A DNA stretch of 5,789 nucleotides, taken from Leptospira limi (GTDB lineage Bacteria > Spirochaetota > Leptospiria > Leptospirales > Leptospiraceae). The position numbers and the translations under genes are program-made. The stretch is taken from contig NZ_JAMQPV010000009.1 of the NCBI RefSeq assembly GCF_026151395.1, forward strand, positions 1-5,789, in the 5' to 3' direction. The notes below the pieces were generated by a model. That model saw only the letters and a program-made list of their open reading frames with translations, was not told where the DNA came from and searched no databases. Below are positions 1 to 4,843 of this stretch, piece by piece. The stretch's first letter is position 1, and the number at the start of each line of letters is the position of its first letter.

Positions 1-127
1 TCGCTCGGCCTGCGGCAAATTCCCTTTCTGGCATTCGCCTTGCGTTCGCAAGCTACATGCCAGTCCCTAATGTCCCGTTCCGGGACTCAGGGTCAGGAAA
101 CTTCGGTAAGTCTAGTTCGTTAATTGC
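1..127 (+). repeat. attC site, 3' portion (left end outside window)
   Basis: This is the right-hand part of an integron attachment site belonging to a cassette that lies mostly left of the window. Its inner right arm CGGTAAGTC (104-112) is followed by a 6-base spacer TAGTTC and the GTT box (GTTAATTGC, 119-127). The body matches the complete sites at 3024-3190 and 4572-4740, with the same GGCAT..ATGCC, CTTGCG..CGCAAG and GTCCC..GGGAC sub-hairpins. The missing left half should hold the partner arm GACTTACCG and an AAC box. Recombination is expected between G119 and T120. Confidence 0.85.
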
Positions 128-152
128 AATTAGTTGATCTACAGAAGAAAAC

Positions 153-276
153 GCGCAAATTTTTTTCATGAGGGTGTTGTCGATTCAAGCTTTGAAAGAG
201 AACAATTTCAGCTGATTTCTCCACGAACGTCTTGTTTGGAATTTACGTTTCTAAGATTTAAGAGAAAAATTTGCGC
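153..276. repeat. Internal inverted repeat of ORF-less cassette A
   Basis: The arms GCGCAAATTTTT (153-164) and AAAAATTTGCGC (265-276) are exact reverse complements, 12 bases each, separated by 100 bases. The same pair occurs in D (1913-1924 and 2025-2036), and a 10-base version in B (521-530 and 632-641), while the sequence between them varies more. Conserved arms around a variable middle suggest folding of RNA or single-stranded DNA. Confidence 0.7.
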
Positions 277-285
277 TCGCTTTTG

Positions 286-314
286 TTGAACTTTCGATAA
301 AAATCTTTTATCAT
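286..314 (+). promoter_or_regulatory. Putative outward sigma-70 promoter in cassette A
   Basis: The hexamers TTGAAC (286-291) and TATCAT (309-314) are separated by 17 bases, close to the TTGACA/TATAAT consensus. Transcription would start about 10 bases before the attC and run into the following cassette. The same position in D has the better pair TTGACC/TATTAT. This is inferred from sequence only. Confidence 0.45.
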
Positions 315-325
315 ACTAACTAACT

Positions 326-495
326 GCAATTAACATACGCTAACCACTGCGCTTCGGCATTTTCGGCCTCGCTTGGCCTACGGCACATTATCCTCCGGCA
401 CACTTCTTGCCTCTTCACGCAAGAAGATGCGCCGACGCTAACGCCCCTATGGGGCTCAGCTACGGACAACGTTGGTTAGCTTGTTCGTTAATTGC
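326..495 (+). repeat. attC site of cassette A
   Basis: This is a complete integron attachment site. The outer boxes are GCAATTAAC (326-334) and GTTAATTGC (487-495). The inner arms are GCTAACC (339-345) and GGTTAGC (474-480), with the usual 6-base spacer TTGTTC before the GTT box. The middle folds into further small hairpins, for example CTTCTTGC..GCAAGAAG and the GCCCC..GGGGC tip. It shares its sequence type with the attC of D. Exchange is expected between G487 and T488. Confidence 0.88.
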
Positions 496-859
496 AATTA
501 GTTGATCTACAGAAGAAAACGCGCAAATTTTTTAAGAAGGTCTTGTCGATTAACGCTTTGGAAGAGAACAATTAAAGATTTCCTCTCCATTAAAGTGCAG
601 TTAAAGATTTTTGCTTTTTAAGATTTAAGAGAAATTTGCGCTGGATTGTAGGACCCTTTCGACTTTTATCTTATTCTATACTAACTAACTGCAATTAACA
701 GCGCCTTAACGCTCACTCGGGCTCTTTTCCACTTCGCCTCAGATTTCTGAAAAAATCTGGATCTCGTGGGGCCCTCGCTCGGCCTAAAGGCACATTCCGT
801 GTTACGCTAACGCCTCCTACAGAGGCTCAGCTACACGGAACGTCGTTAAGGCTGATTCG
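488..859 (+). mobile_element. Integron cassette B, ORF-less, diverged copy
   Basis: This 372-base ORF-less cassette has the same ends (TTAATTGCAATTAGTT at the start, ACTAACTGCAATTAA before the attC) and the same GCGCAAATTT..AAATTTGCGC arms as A and D. Its interior has drifted: the 15-codon frame present in A and D is disrupted here, which argues against a protein product. The outward promoter is also degraded: the -35 region reads GGACCC in place of TTGACC. Its attC is of a different sequence type from that of A and D, so this is an older or separately acquired member of the family. It sits directly upstream of the two-gene cassette C. Confidence 0.83.
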
Positions 860-867
860 TTATACGA
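691..867 (+). repeat. attC site of cassette B
   Basis: The outer box GCAATTAAC (691-699) belongs to B, and the right box GTTATACGA (859-867) carries the first bases of cassette C after G859. The inner arms GCCTTAACG (703-711) and CGTTAAGGC (844-852) are exact complements, with spacer TGATTC. The centre holds an extra hairpin, CAGATTT..AAATCTG. At about 175 bases it is the longest site here. Confidence 0.86.
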
Positions 868-900
868 CATTTTTTAAAAAATAAAATTTAGGATAAGAAC

Positions 901-1134
901 ATGGAATTAAAAATTGGAGATATTGTACAATTAAATTCAGGAGGTCCAAACATGACAGTGACTGGATTTTTAGATAAAAAAAGCGGTGGTTTGGTTAAGA
1001 AAGGAATTACTGCAGGAAAATTAAATAAATCCGAAACAAACACAAACGACTATGCAATTTGTCAATGGTTCGATAATGTTGGTTCTTTCAAAGAAGATAT
1101 ATTCCTTATATCTACTGTGGAGCTTAAACAATGA
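901..1134 (+). CDS. YodC-like small protein (DUF2158 family)
   Basis: This 77-residue protein has the YodC/DUF2158 pattern: an opening 'KIGDIVQLNSGGPNMTV' (residues 4-20), a central 'CQWF' (54-57), and a C-terminal 'FKEDIFLIS..EL' stretch. The family is a small all-beta fold, often found in cassettes and other mobile DNA; its biochemical role is not established. The length is typical and the frame intact. The start is supported by AGGA at 890-893, seven bases upstream. The stop overlaps the next start codon (ATGA at 1131-1134), so it is coupled to the 193-residue protein, and the two may act together. Family assignment rests on the motif; a joint function is inference. Confidence 0.85.
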   Translation: MELKIGDIVQLNSGGPNMTVTGFLDKKSGGLVKKGITAGKLNKSETNTNDYAICQWFDNVGSFKEDIFLISTVELKQ

Positions 1135-1712
1135 CTTTTTCTAGTATGGCAAATGATATAATTTCTTTAGCAAAACCTAACGGTGATATTATAGAAAATA
1201 TTAAAGCAAATGTTCAACCTAAAACCATTTTCATATTTGATGAAAAAATTCCCTTAGAGGAAGGTGATATAATTTATAGAAAATTACCGAATGGTTTAAT
1301 TGAATCATACGTTGTTTTAGATAGAGGATATTATTCTCAATTTCATGGTATTCAGGGTCACTACCAAGCAAAGGTTCGAAAAGAAAACAGCATTAGCCAA
1401 GAAAAATATAACTCAATTACAAACATATATAATGCTACTGGAATAAATTCAAGAATTAATATCCAATCTCAAGATACCTCAAACAATAACTATAATTCTG
1501 AAGAAATATTTTCATTAATTTACCAAGTATTAGAGAATATTAAGGAAGTTGAAATTCAATCAAAAGCGAAGAAATTATTAGAAGAAATGAAATCGAAAAA
1601 AGGTACAGCTTCATATTTAGAATGCTATATACAGTTTATCTCATTACTATCTGACCATATTAGCTTAATTTCTGCATTTATTCCACCTCTTACGAAATTC
1701 ATTGTACAATAA
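1131..1712 (+). CDS. Uncharacterised two-part protein, possible defence-type effector
   Basis: This is a 193-residue protein of unrecognised function. Residues 18-86 look like a beta-rich domain, with 'LEEGDIIYRKLPNG' (42-55) and 'GIQGHYQAKVRK' (73-84). Residues 99-119 form a polar linker containing 'YNATGINSRINIQSQD', a type of segment I recall from various bacterial accessory proteins, including some next to defence domains; this recollection is unverified. Residues 123-162 are charged and helical. Residues 166-192 are hydrophobic, ending 'LISAFIPPLTKFI', which could contact membrane or drive assembly. There is no signal peptide. It starts inside the stop of the YodC-like gene (ATGA), with GGAG at 1119-1122 as ribosome site; the internal ATG at 1146 lacks one. 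Function is unknown; a stress or phage-defence role is only a hypothesis. Confidence 0.7.
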   Translation: MTFSSMANDIISLAKPNGDIIENIKANVQPKTIFIFDEKIPLEEGDIIYRKLPNGLIESYVVLDRGYYSQFHGIQGHYQAKVRKENSISQEKYNSITNIYNATGINSRINIQSQDTSNNNYNSEEIFSLIYQVLENIKEVEIQSKAKKLLEEMKSKKGTASYLECYIQFISLLSDHISLISAFIPPLTKFIVQ

Positions 1713-1721
1713 AAAAACGTC

Positions 1722-1887
1722 GTATAACAGCGACTAACCGCTTCACTTCGGGACTTACGCCCTCGTTCGGTCTACGACACATAGGCTTTTGTCACTCCTC
1801 TTGCTTACGCAAGCGTCGCGCCAATCCCTAACGTCCCGTTCGGGACTCAGGGCCAGCCTACGTCGGTTAGTCTAGTTCGTTAATTGC
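1722..1887 (+). repeat. attC site of cassette C
   Basis: The left box is GTATAAC (1722-1728); the inner arms GACTAACCG (1732-1740) and CGGTTAGTC (1864-1872) are exact complements; the spacer is TAGTTC and the right box GTTAATTGC (1879-1887). The left box does not match the right box well, because the right one belongs to cassette D; it matches the start of its own cassette at 860. The centre resembles the attC of cassette G (GTCTACGACACA.AGGCTT and GTCAGCCTACGTCGGTTAG versions). Confidence 0.88.
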
Positions 1888-1912
1888 AATTAGTTGATCC
1901 TTAGAAAATAAC

Positions 1913-2036
1913 GCGCAAATTTTTTTCATGAGGGTGTTGTCGATTCAAGCTTTGAAAGAGAACAATTTCAGCTGATTTCTCCACGTAAGTTCTGTTTCTA
2001 ATTTACGCTTTTAAGATTTAAGAGAAAAATTTGCGC
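1913..2036. repeat. Internal inverted repeat of ORF-less cassette D
   Basis: The exact 12-base arms GCGCAAATTTTT (1913-1924) and AAAAATTTGCGC (2025-2036) lie at the same spacing as in cassette A. The flanking bases (AAAA outside each arm on the pairing side) lengthen the pairing imperfectly. Confidence 0.7.
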
Positions 2037-2045
2037 TCGCTTTTG

Positions 2046-2074
2046 TTGACCTTTCGACATAAATCTTTTATTAT
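2046..2074 (+). promoter_or_regulatory. Putative outward sigma-70 promoter in cassette D
   Basis: TTGACC (2046-2051) and TATTAT (2069-2074) with a 17-base spacer each match five of six consensus bases. It is the strongest promoter-like element in the window. It points through the attC towards the exported-protein gene at 2276, which has only a 28-base leader in its own cassette. Whether transcripts cross the attC hairpins is not shown by sequence. Confidence 0.55.
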
Positions 2075-2085
2075 ACTAACTAACT

Positions 2086-2255
2086 GCAATTAACATACGC
2101 TAACCACTGCGCTTCGGCACTTTCGCCCTCGCTTGGCCTTCGGCACATTATCCTCCGGCACACTTCTTGCCTCTTGACGCAAGAAGATGCGCCGACGCTA
2201 ACGCCCCCTAGGGGCTCAGCTACGGACAACGTTGGTTAGCTTGTTCGTTATACGC
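2086..2255 (+). repeat. attC site of cassette D
   Basis: The left box is GCAATTAAC (2086-2094), the inner arms GCTAACC (2099-2105) and GGTTAGC (2234-2240), the spacer TTGTTC, and the right box GTTATACGC (2247-2255), whose TT onward belongs to cassette E. Sequence and spacing match the attC of A almost throughout, so body and site were duplicated together. Confidence 0.88.
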
Positions 2256-3181
2256 AATAATTTCAAAAAAATATTATGATTAAAAAATTTAAATTACTCG
2301 CTTTACCAATTTTTCTTTTATTTGCTTCGCCAATATTTCCAAATGATACTGAGAGAAAAAAATATCACTTCCTCATTTCCCCTTGGATTATTAACACTAC
2401 TTTTGATAAACCATCAAGAGAAATTGAAAGTTCCGTTAATTTACAATTTCTATATGGATTTACTAATAATTTCTGCATTGGAGTAACTTATGGAATTGGA
2501 AAAAATAGTGAAAAAAATCTAGAATCTATCCCAACTAGTTCTTATTCTGCAACAAGATTATATCAATTTTCTACTTCAAAAAATTCTGAAACTTTTACTT
2601 TGAATTTACATTATTTTATTTGGAAATTCATTTATACTAGTTTCAACATTGGAATTGAAAAAGGATTTTCAGTCGAAAGAAATAATTTTGCAATCATTCG
2701 AGCTAACAATATTACCCCCCAACCATTTTCAATGAAAACAATCTTCGATGATAGAGTCTTCAGCTCTCTCGGAATTGGATTTAGGCATGAAGTAAGTAGC
2801 TCCATTTTGATTGCTTTCGAATATCAACGTGGATACATTGAAGCTGGTAAAATTAACCAACATTTTACTTACAATCCTGATTACTATGGTAGTAACTTAC
2901 CTTATATGCTCGAAAATTATCTTTTTGATAACATTTTTAATGATAGATCACTAAGAAATTCCATTTATCAGCAATTTTATCTATCAGCGGGATTGGCACT
3001 TTGATTCTATTAAAGAAATTACTGCGTATAACAGCGACTTACCGCTTCGCTTCGGCACATGGCCTCGCTCGGCCTACGGCAAATCCTCCTCCTGGCATTC
3101 GCCTTGCGTCCGCAAGCTACATGCCAGTCCCTAACGTCCCGTTGGGACTCAGGGTCGGAGGACTTCGGTAAGTCTAGTTCG
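2248..3181 (+). mobile_element. Integron cassette E, single-gene cassette
   Basis: This 934-base cassette holds one gene that fills nearly all of it. It starts TTATACGCAATAA and ends TTACTGCGTATAA before the attC, complementary at 12 of 13 positions. There is too little room before the start codon for a full promoter, so the gene probably relies on upstream transcription. Confidence 0.86.
2276..3004 (+). CDS. Exported protein, probable outer-membrane beta-barrel
   Basis: This 242-residue protein has a clear signal peptide: a basic start 'MIKKFK', a hydrophobic core 'LLALPIFLLFASPIF' (residues 7-21), and likely cleavage near 22-24. There is no lipobox cysteine. The mature part has repeated stretches suited to beta strands: 'SVNLQFLYGFTNNFCIGVTYGIG', 'FTLNLHYF', 'YTSFNIGIEKGF', 'SSLGIGFRHEVSSSILIAFEYQRGY', and a closing 'QQFYLSAGLAL'. 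This fits a small outer-membrane barrel, although the last residue is Leu rather than the usual Phe. It is too short for a large transporter and no named family is recognised. The start codon lacks a Shine-Dalgarno sequence (only A/T before it), but the signal peptide begins right there. The location is well supported; the function is unknown. Confidence 0.75.
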   Translation: MIKKFKLLALPIFLLFASPIFPNDTERKKYHFLISPWIINTTFDKPSREIESSVNLQFLYGFTNNFCIGVTYGIGKNSEKNLESIPTSSYSATRLYQFSTSKNSETFTLNLHYFIWKFIYTSFNIGIEKGFSVERNNFAIIRANNITPQPFSMKTIFDDRVFSSLGIGFRHEVSSSILIAFEYQRGYIEAGKINQHFTYNPDYYGSNLPYMLENYLFDNIFNDRSLRNSIYQQFYLSAGLAL

Positions 3182-3190
3182 TTATGCGTA
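3024..3190 (+). repeat. attC site of cassette E
   Basis: The left box is GCGTATAAC (3024-3032), the inner arms GACTTACCG (3036-3044) and CGGTAAGTC (3166-3174), the spacer TAGTTC, and the right box GTTATGCGTA (3181-3190), which starts cassette F. Sub-hairpins include GGCAT..ATGCC and CTTGCG..CGCAAG. It is the same sequence type as the sites at 1-127 and 4572-4741. Confidence 0.88.
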
Positions 3191-3234
3191 ATTTCCCAAA
3201 ATTAGCAAAAATGAACGATCTAAATTTTTCAACG

Positions 3235-3453
3235 TTAGCAACACTTATTTTCCATTTGCTTAGGTGGGCAGGTAACTGTTCCATAGGAGCAAAATACGCA
3301 ACAGTCACCTTGCTTAGGTTTCATAAAAAAATTACATTTAATACATGTATAAAAATATTGACATGACTCGTTGGGCATCTCCTCTTCTTTCTGGTTGCCG
3401 CAATTGGGGCAGGTTAATATTGATGTAGTTATTATTTCTTTTTTGTTATCCAT
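3235..3453 (-). CDS. GDCCVxC-type cysteine-rich small protein
   Basis: This 72-residue protein has eleven cysteines. It has a zinc-ribbon-like 'CPNCG' (15-19), then 'CQYFYTCIKC' (31-40), the signature 'GDCCVFCSYG' (49-58), 'CPP' (62-64), and a 'CC' C-terminus. The signature is that of the GDCCVxC (seleno)protein family; some members have selenocysteine where this one has ordinary cysteine codons (TGT, TGC). The family is found near mercury and other metal genes and is presumed to bind thiophilic metal; the reaction is not known. The start is fixed by GGGAG at 3461-3465, which lies in the last codons of merTP, with 2 bases between that stop and this start. The two are therefore one transcript driven by the mer promoter. 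No signal peptide; likely cytoplasmic. Confidence 0.85.
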   Translation of the reverse strand: MDNKKEIITTSILTCPNCGNQKEEEMPNESCQYFYTCIKCNFFMKPKQGDCCVFCSYGTVTCPPKQMENKCC

Positions 3454-3455
3454 AT

Positions 3456-4085
3456 TTATTCTCCCTTTATAATATTGGATATTTTATATCCAATATTATT
3501 CTCAATTACATTTTTAAAATCGTTTGGATCCACTTCACTTTTATCATATTTTATTTTAGCAAAGCCAGTTTTGTGATTTGATTCTACATCTAAAACACCC
3601 GATAACGACGATATCGCCTTGTTGACAGCTTCTTCACAACCGACACAAGTCATCCCTTTAATTTCTATCTTAACTAATGCAATATTTTCTCTCTCTACGA
3701 TAATTGTGTCTTTTTTTGAAATCCGAAAGAAAATATTGGAATAATAAGGAAAAGCTAGTAACATCCCTGTAAGTAAGGTAACAATACCTAAAAAAGTTTT
3801 ACTTTGTAAAAAAGACGGAGTTTTAGTATTATCCGTTTCACATTCACAAGCGATCACTTTTCGATTAAGAGATATGAGCTTTCTATACCAGGCAAACCCG
3901 AATAACAATGTAGTCAGGCTGATTAGATAAGGTCGGTAGGGTTCTAACCAACTGAAAGTAGAGGCAACTCCGGATATGCCCCCTAAAACACCTACGATTG
4001 GTGTTATGCAGCATAACGATGCAGAAATTGACGCAAGAATTCCAACAGTGATAAAGTTATTGTCGTTGAAATCTTTTTTATTCAT
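3456..4085 (-). CDS. merTP: Mercuric transport fusion protein MerTP
   Basis: This inner-membrane Hg(II) uptake protein joins MerT and MerP in one chain of 209 residues. The MerT part has three membrane segments (about 12-43, 52-68, 98-120), a vicinal 'LCC' pair (Cys25, Cys26) in the first helix, and a cytoplasmic 'CEC' pair (Cys80, Cys82). These are the known relay positions for mercury. The MerP-like part (about 136-206) is an HMA domain with 'GMTCVGC' (Cys147, Cys150). The frame extends 20 codons further upstream, but the start at 4085 has AGGAG at 4093-4097, seven bases away, and avoids reading into the operator. It is divergent from merR and followed directly by the GDCCVxC gene. Mercury is the likely substrate; another soft metal is possible. 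The missing reductase is the odd point. Confidence 0.9.
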   Translation of the reverse strand: MNKKDFNDNNFITVGILASISASLCCITPIVGVLGGISGVASTFSWLEPYRPYLISLTTLLFGFAWYRKLISLNRKVIACECETDNTKTPSFLQSKTFLGIVTLLTGMLLAFPYYSNIFFRISKKDTIIVERENIALVKIEIKGMTCVGCEEAVNKAISSLSGVLDVESNHKTGFAKIKYDKSEVDPNDFKNVIENNIGYKISNIIKGE

Positions 4086-4113
4086 GATGATTCTCCTAAA
4101 AATTTTCCTATAC

Positions 4114-4149
4114 AATATATATGACAACCCTCTAGTATACTCCAAGGTT
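4114..4149 (-). promoter_or_regulatory. MerR-type operator and merTP promoter
   Basis: The 24-base element at 4126-4149 has outer arms AACC..GGTT around a central AGTATACT, with one well-formed half, ACTCCAAGGTT. Read on the minus strand it lies between a -35-like TTGGAG (4140-4145) and a -10-like TATATT (4114-4119), 20 bases apart. The over-long spacer with the dyad inside is the hallmark of MerR-family promoters, where the bound regulator untwists DNA when metal arrives. The -10 choice is approximate. Confidence 0.7.
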
Positions 4150-4177
4150 ACTGTTTTTTTTAAAAAAAAGGAAATTT

Positions 4178-4561
4178 ATGCTTATTGGAGAATTTGCAGA
4201 AAAAAGTAAATTAACTAGAGAAACAATTAGATTTTATGAAAAAGAAGGTCTTTTAGAAGGAGTAAGAAAAGAAAATAATTATCGTTACTATTCAAAAAAA
4301 GATATTGAAATAGTTCAATTTATTAGCTCTTTAAAAAATTTAGGATTTACTCTACCAGAAATTAGAAGTATTTTGTTAGTGTATAGTTCTGAGTTAAAAT
4401 GTAAAGATATGCAAATGATACTCGAAAAAAATTTAAGAAAAGTAGAAGAAAAGCTTCGTTCACTTATAAATATAAAGAATAATCTTAGCAAATCAATAAA
4501 AGGATGTGAAGAGAATCCTAATAAAAAATCTTGTAATGTTTTTACCAAATTTAAGTTTTAA
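4178..4561 (+). CDS. merR: MerR-family metal-responsive regulator, probably Hg(II)
   Basis: This 127-residue activator-repressor has an N-terminal winged helix-turn-helix ('IGEFAEKSKLTRETIRFYEKEGLL', residues 3-26, then 'NNYRYYSKKDI'), a linking region, and a dimerisation helix (about 75-108). It has exactly three cysteines, Cys75, Cys110 and Cys119, spaced 35 and 9 apart. That equals the spacing of the Hg(II) ligands Cys82, Cys117 and Cys126 of Tn501 MerR. PbrR-type lead sensors share the spacing, so the metal is inferred from the divergent merTP. The start has AAGGA at 4168-4172. The length is slightly below the usual 130-145 residues because the tail after the last Cys is short. It should bind the operator at 4126-4149 and control both directions. 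Confidence 0.9.
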   Translation: MLIGEFAEKSKLTRETIRFYEKEGLLEGVRKENNYRYYSKKDIEIVQFISSLKNLGFTLPEIRSILLVYSSELKCKDMQMILEKNLRKVEEKLRSLINIKNNLSKSIKGCEENPNKKSCNVFTKFKF

Positions 4562-4571
4562 TATGGGAAAC

Positions 4572-4741
4572 TACGCATAACAGCGACTTACCGCTTCGCT
4601 TCGGCACTAGGCCTCGCTCGGCCTGCGGCAAATCCTCCTTCTGGCATTCGCCTTGCTTGCGCAAGCTACATGCCAGTCCCTAACGTCCCGTTACCGGGAC
4701 TCAGGGTCGGAGGACTTCGGTAAGTCTAGTTCGTTATACGA
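4572..4741 (+). repeat. attC site of cassette F
   Basis: The left box TACGCATAAC (4572-4581) complements the start of its own cassette. The inner arms are GACTTACCG (4585-4593) and CGGTAAGTC (4718-4726), the spacer TAGTTC, and the right box GTTATACGA (4733-4741), which opens cassette G. Body hairpins include GGCAT..ATGCC, CTTGC..GCAAG and GTCCCG..CGGGAC. It begins about 10 bases after the merR stop and may also act as that gene's transcription end. Confidence 0.88.
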
Positions 4742-4771
4742 AATTTTCGGGAGTCTTTATTTTATTCAAAT

Positions 4772-4789
4772 GCGAGCGTCCGTGCTCGC
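4772..4789. other. Hairpin GCGAGC/GCTCGC upstream of higB
   Basis: GCGAGC (4772-4777) and GCTCGC (4784-4789) form a perfect GC-rich stem with a 6-base loop, GTCCGT. Downstream is an A-run rather than a T-run on the plus strand, so it is not a standard terminator. It might shield the toxin operon from read-through or bind a regulator; the role is unknown. Confidence 0.45.
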
Positions 4790-4808
4790 CAAAAAAGGAA
4801 AAAAGTAG

Positions 4809-4837
4809 TTGTTACCATTTCGGTAACATGTTTCTAT
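4809..4837 (+). promoter_or_regulatory. Putative higBA promoter with operator palindrome
   Basis: The 19-base palindrome TGTTACC-ATTTC-GGTAACA (4810-4828) has 7-base perfect arms and is the best candidate operator for HigA autorepression. It overlaps a TTGTTA (4809-4814) and TTCTAT (4832-4837) pair, 17 bases apart, so bound HigA would block polymerase. The -10 is weak. A start seven bases on would fall at the GTG of higB. Confidence 0.5.
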
Positions 4838-4843
4838 TGATTT

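Larger units (their letters stand above)
120..487 (+). mobile_element. Integron cassette A, ORF-less
   Basis: This is a 368-base cassette with no credible gene: about 205 AT-rich bases followed by its own attC. It starts TTAATTGCAATTAGTT and its body ends with the matching complement AACTGCAATTAA, showing that it once closed as a circle. Cassette D (1880-2247) has the same length and differs only at scattered positions; B (488-859) and the start at 5735 belong to the same family. Inside are an inverted repeat, GCGCAAATTTTT (153-164) and AAAAATTTGCGC (265-276), and a promoter-like element near its right end. The longest ATG frame on the plus strand (168-215) has 15 codons and is lost in B, so the body is probably non-coding. 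A promoter carrier or structured RNA is possible; the function is not known. Confidence 0.85.
860..1879 (+). mobile_element. Integron cassette C, two-gene cassette
   Basis: This 1020-base cassette carries two translationally coupled genes. It starts TTATACGAC and its body ends GTCGTATAA just before the attC, an exact complement, so the two genes move as one unit. Only 41 bases precede the first start codon and no convincing promoter is seen there, so expression may depend on transcription entering from upstream. Confidence 0.86.
1880..2247 (+). mobile_element. Integron cassette D, ORF-less, near copy of A
   Basis: This cassette is 368 bases long, the same as A, and largely identical to it across body and attC. 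Differences cluster just after the left end (CCTTAGAAAATAA versus CTACAGAAGAAAA) and in the middle (near 1985-2012). It keeps the GCGCAAATTTTT arms and has the best outward promoter of the family. The partial cassette at 5735 resembles D more than A at its left end. It lies directly upstream of cassette E. No gene is seen on either strand; a 19-codon minus-strand frame near its right end is not preserved in A. Confidence 0.85.
3182..4733 (+). mobile_element. Integron cassette F, mercury module
   Basis: This is a 1552-base cassette, the largest here, starting TTATGCGTA and ending TACGCATAA before its attC, exact complements. It carries merR on the plus strand and merTP plus a GDCCVxC-type gene on the minus strand, divided by a shared operator-promoter. 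Having two genes opposite to the array direction is unusual for a cassette, and its own promoter explains why it does not need read-through. No mercuric reductase or lyase is present. Confidence 0.86.

Noticed and set aside
168..215. 15-codon frame starting ATGAGGGTG in cassette A, also in D
   Set aside because: It has no clear ribosome site, is very short, and is destroyed in cassette B, where the ATG is missing and the frame is interrupted.
120..334. Insertion sequence or MITE interpretation of the ORF-less units
   Set aside because: The terminal inverted ends coincide exactly with attC boxes, there are no target duplications, and every unit ends in an attC in the same orientation.
326..3190. 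CRISPR array interpretation of the regularly recurring repeats
   Set aside because: Repeats are 160-175 bases with palindromic ends and gene-sized, variable units between them; CRISPR repeats are far shorter with uniform short spacers.
3184..3366. Plus-strand 60-codon frame at the start of cassette F
   Set aside because: It lies opposite the GDCCVxC gene, has no recognisable domain and no ribosome site, and begins inside the attC right box.
4086..4145. Upstream extension of merTP by 20 codons
   Set aside because: It would place coding sequence over the MerR operator and promoter, and the downstream ATG at 4085 has a well-placed AGGAG.
3976..4209. Plus-strand 77-codon frame across merTP start and the operator
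   Set aside because: It is antisense to merTP, runs through the mer operator and overlaps the merR start; it is a shadow frame.
4315..4548. Minus-strand 77-codon frame within merR
   Set aside because: It is antisense to a well-supported merR and matches no known protein.
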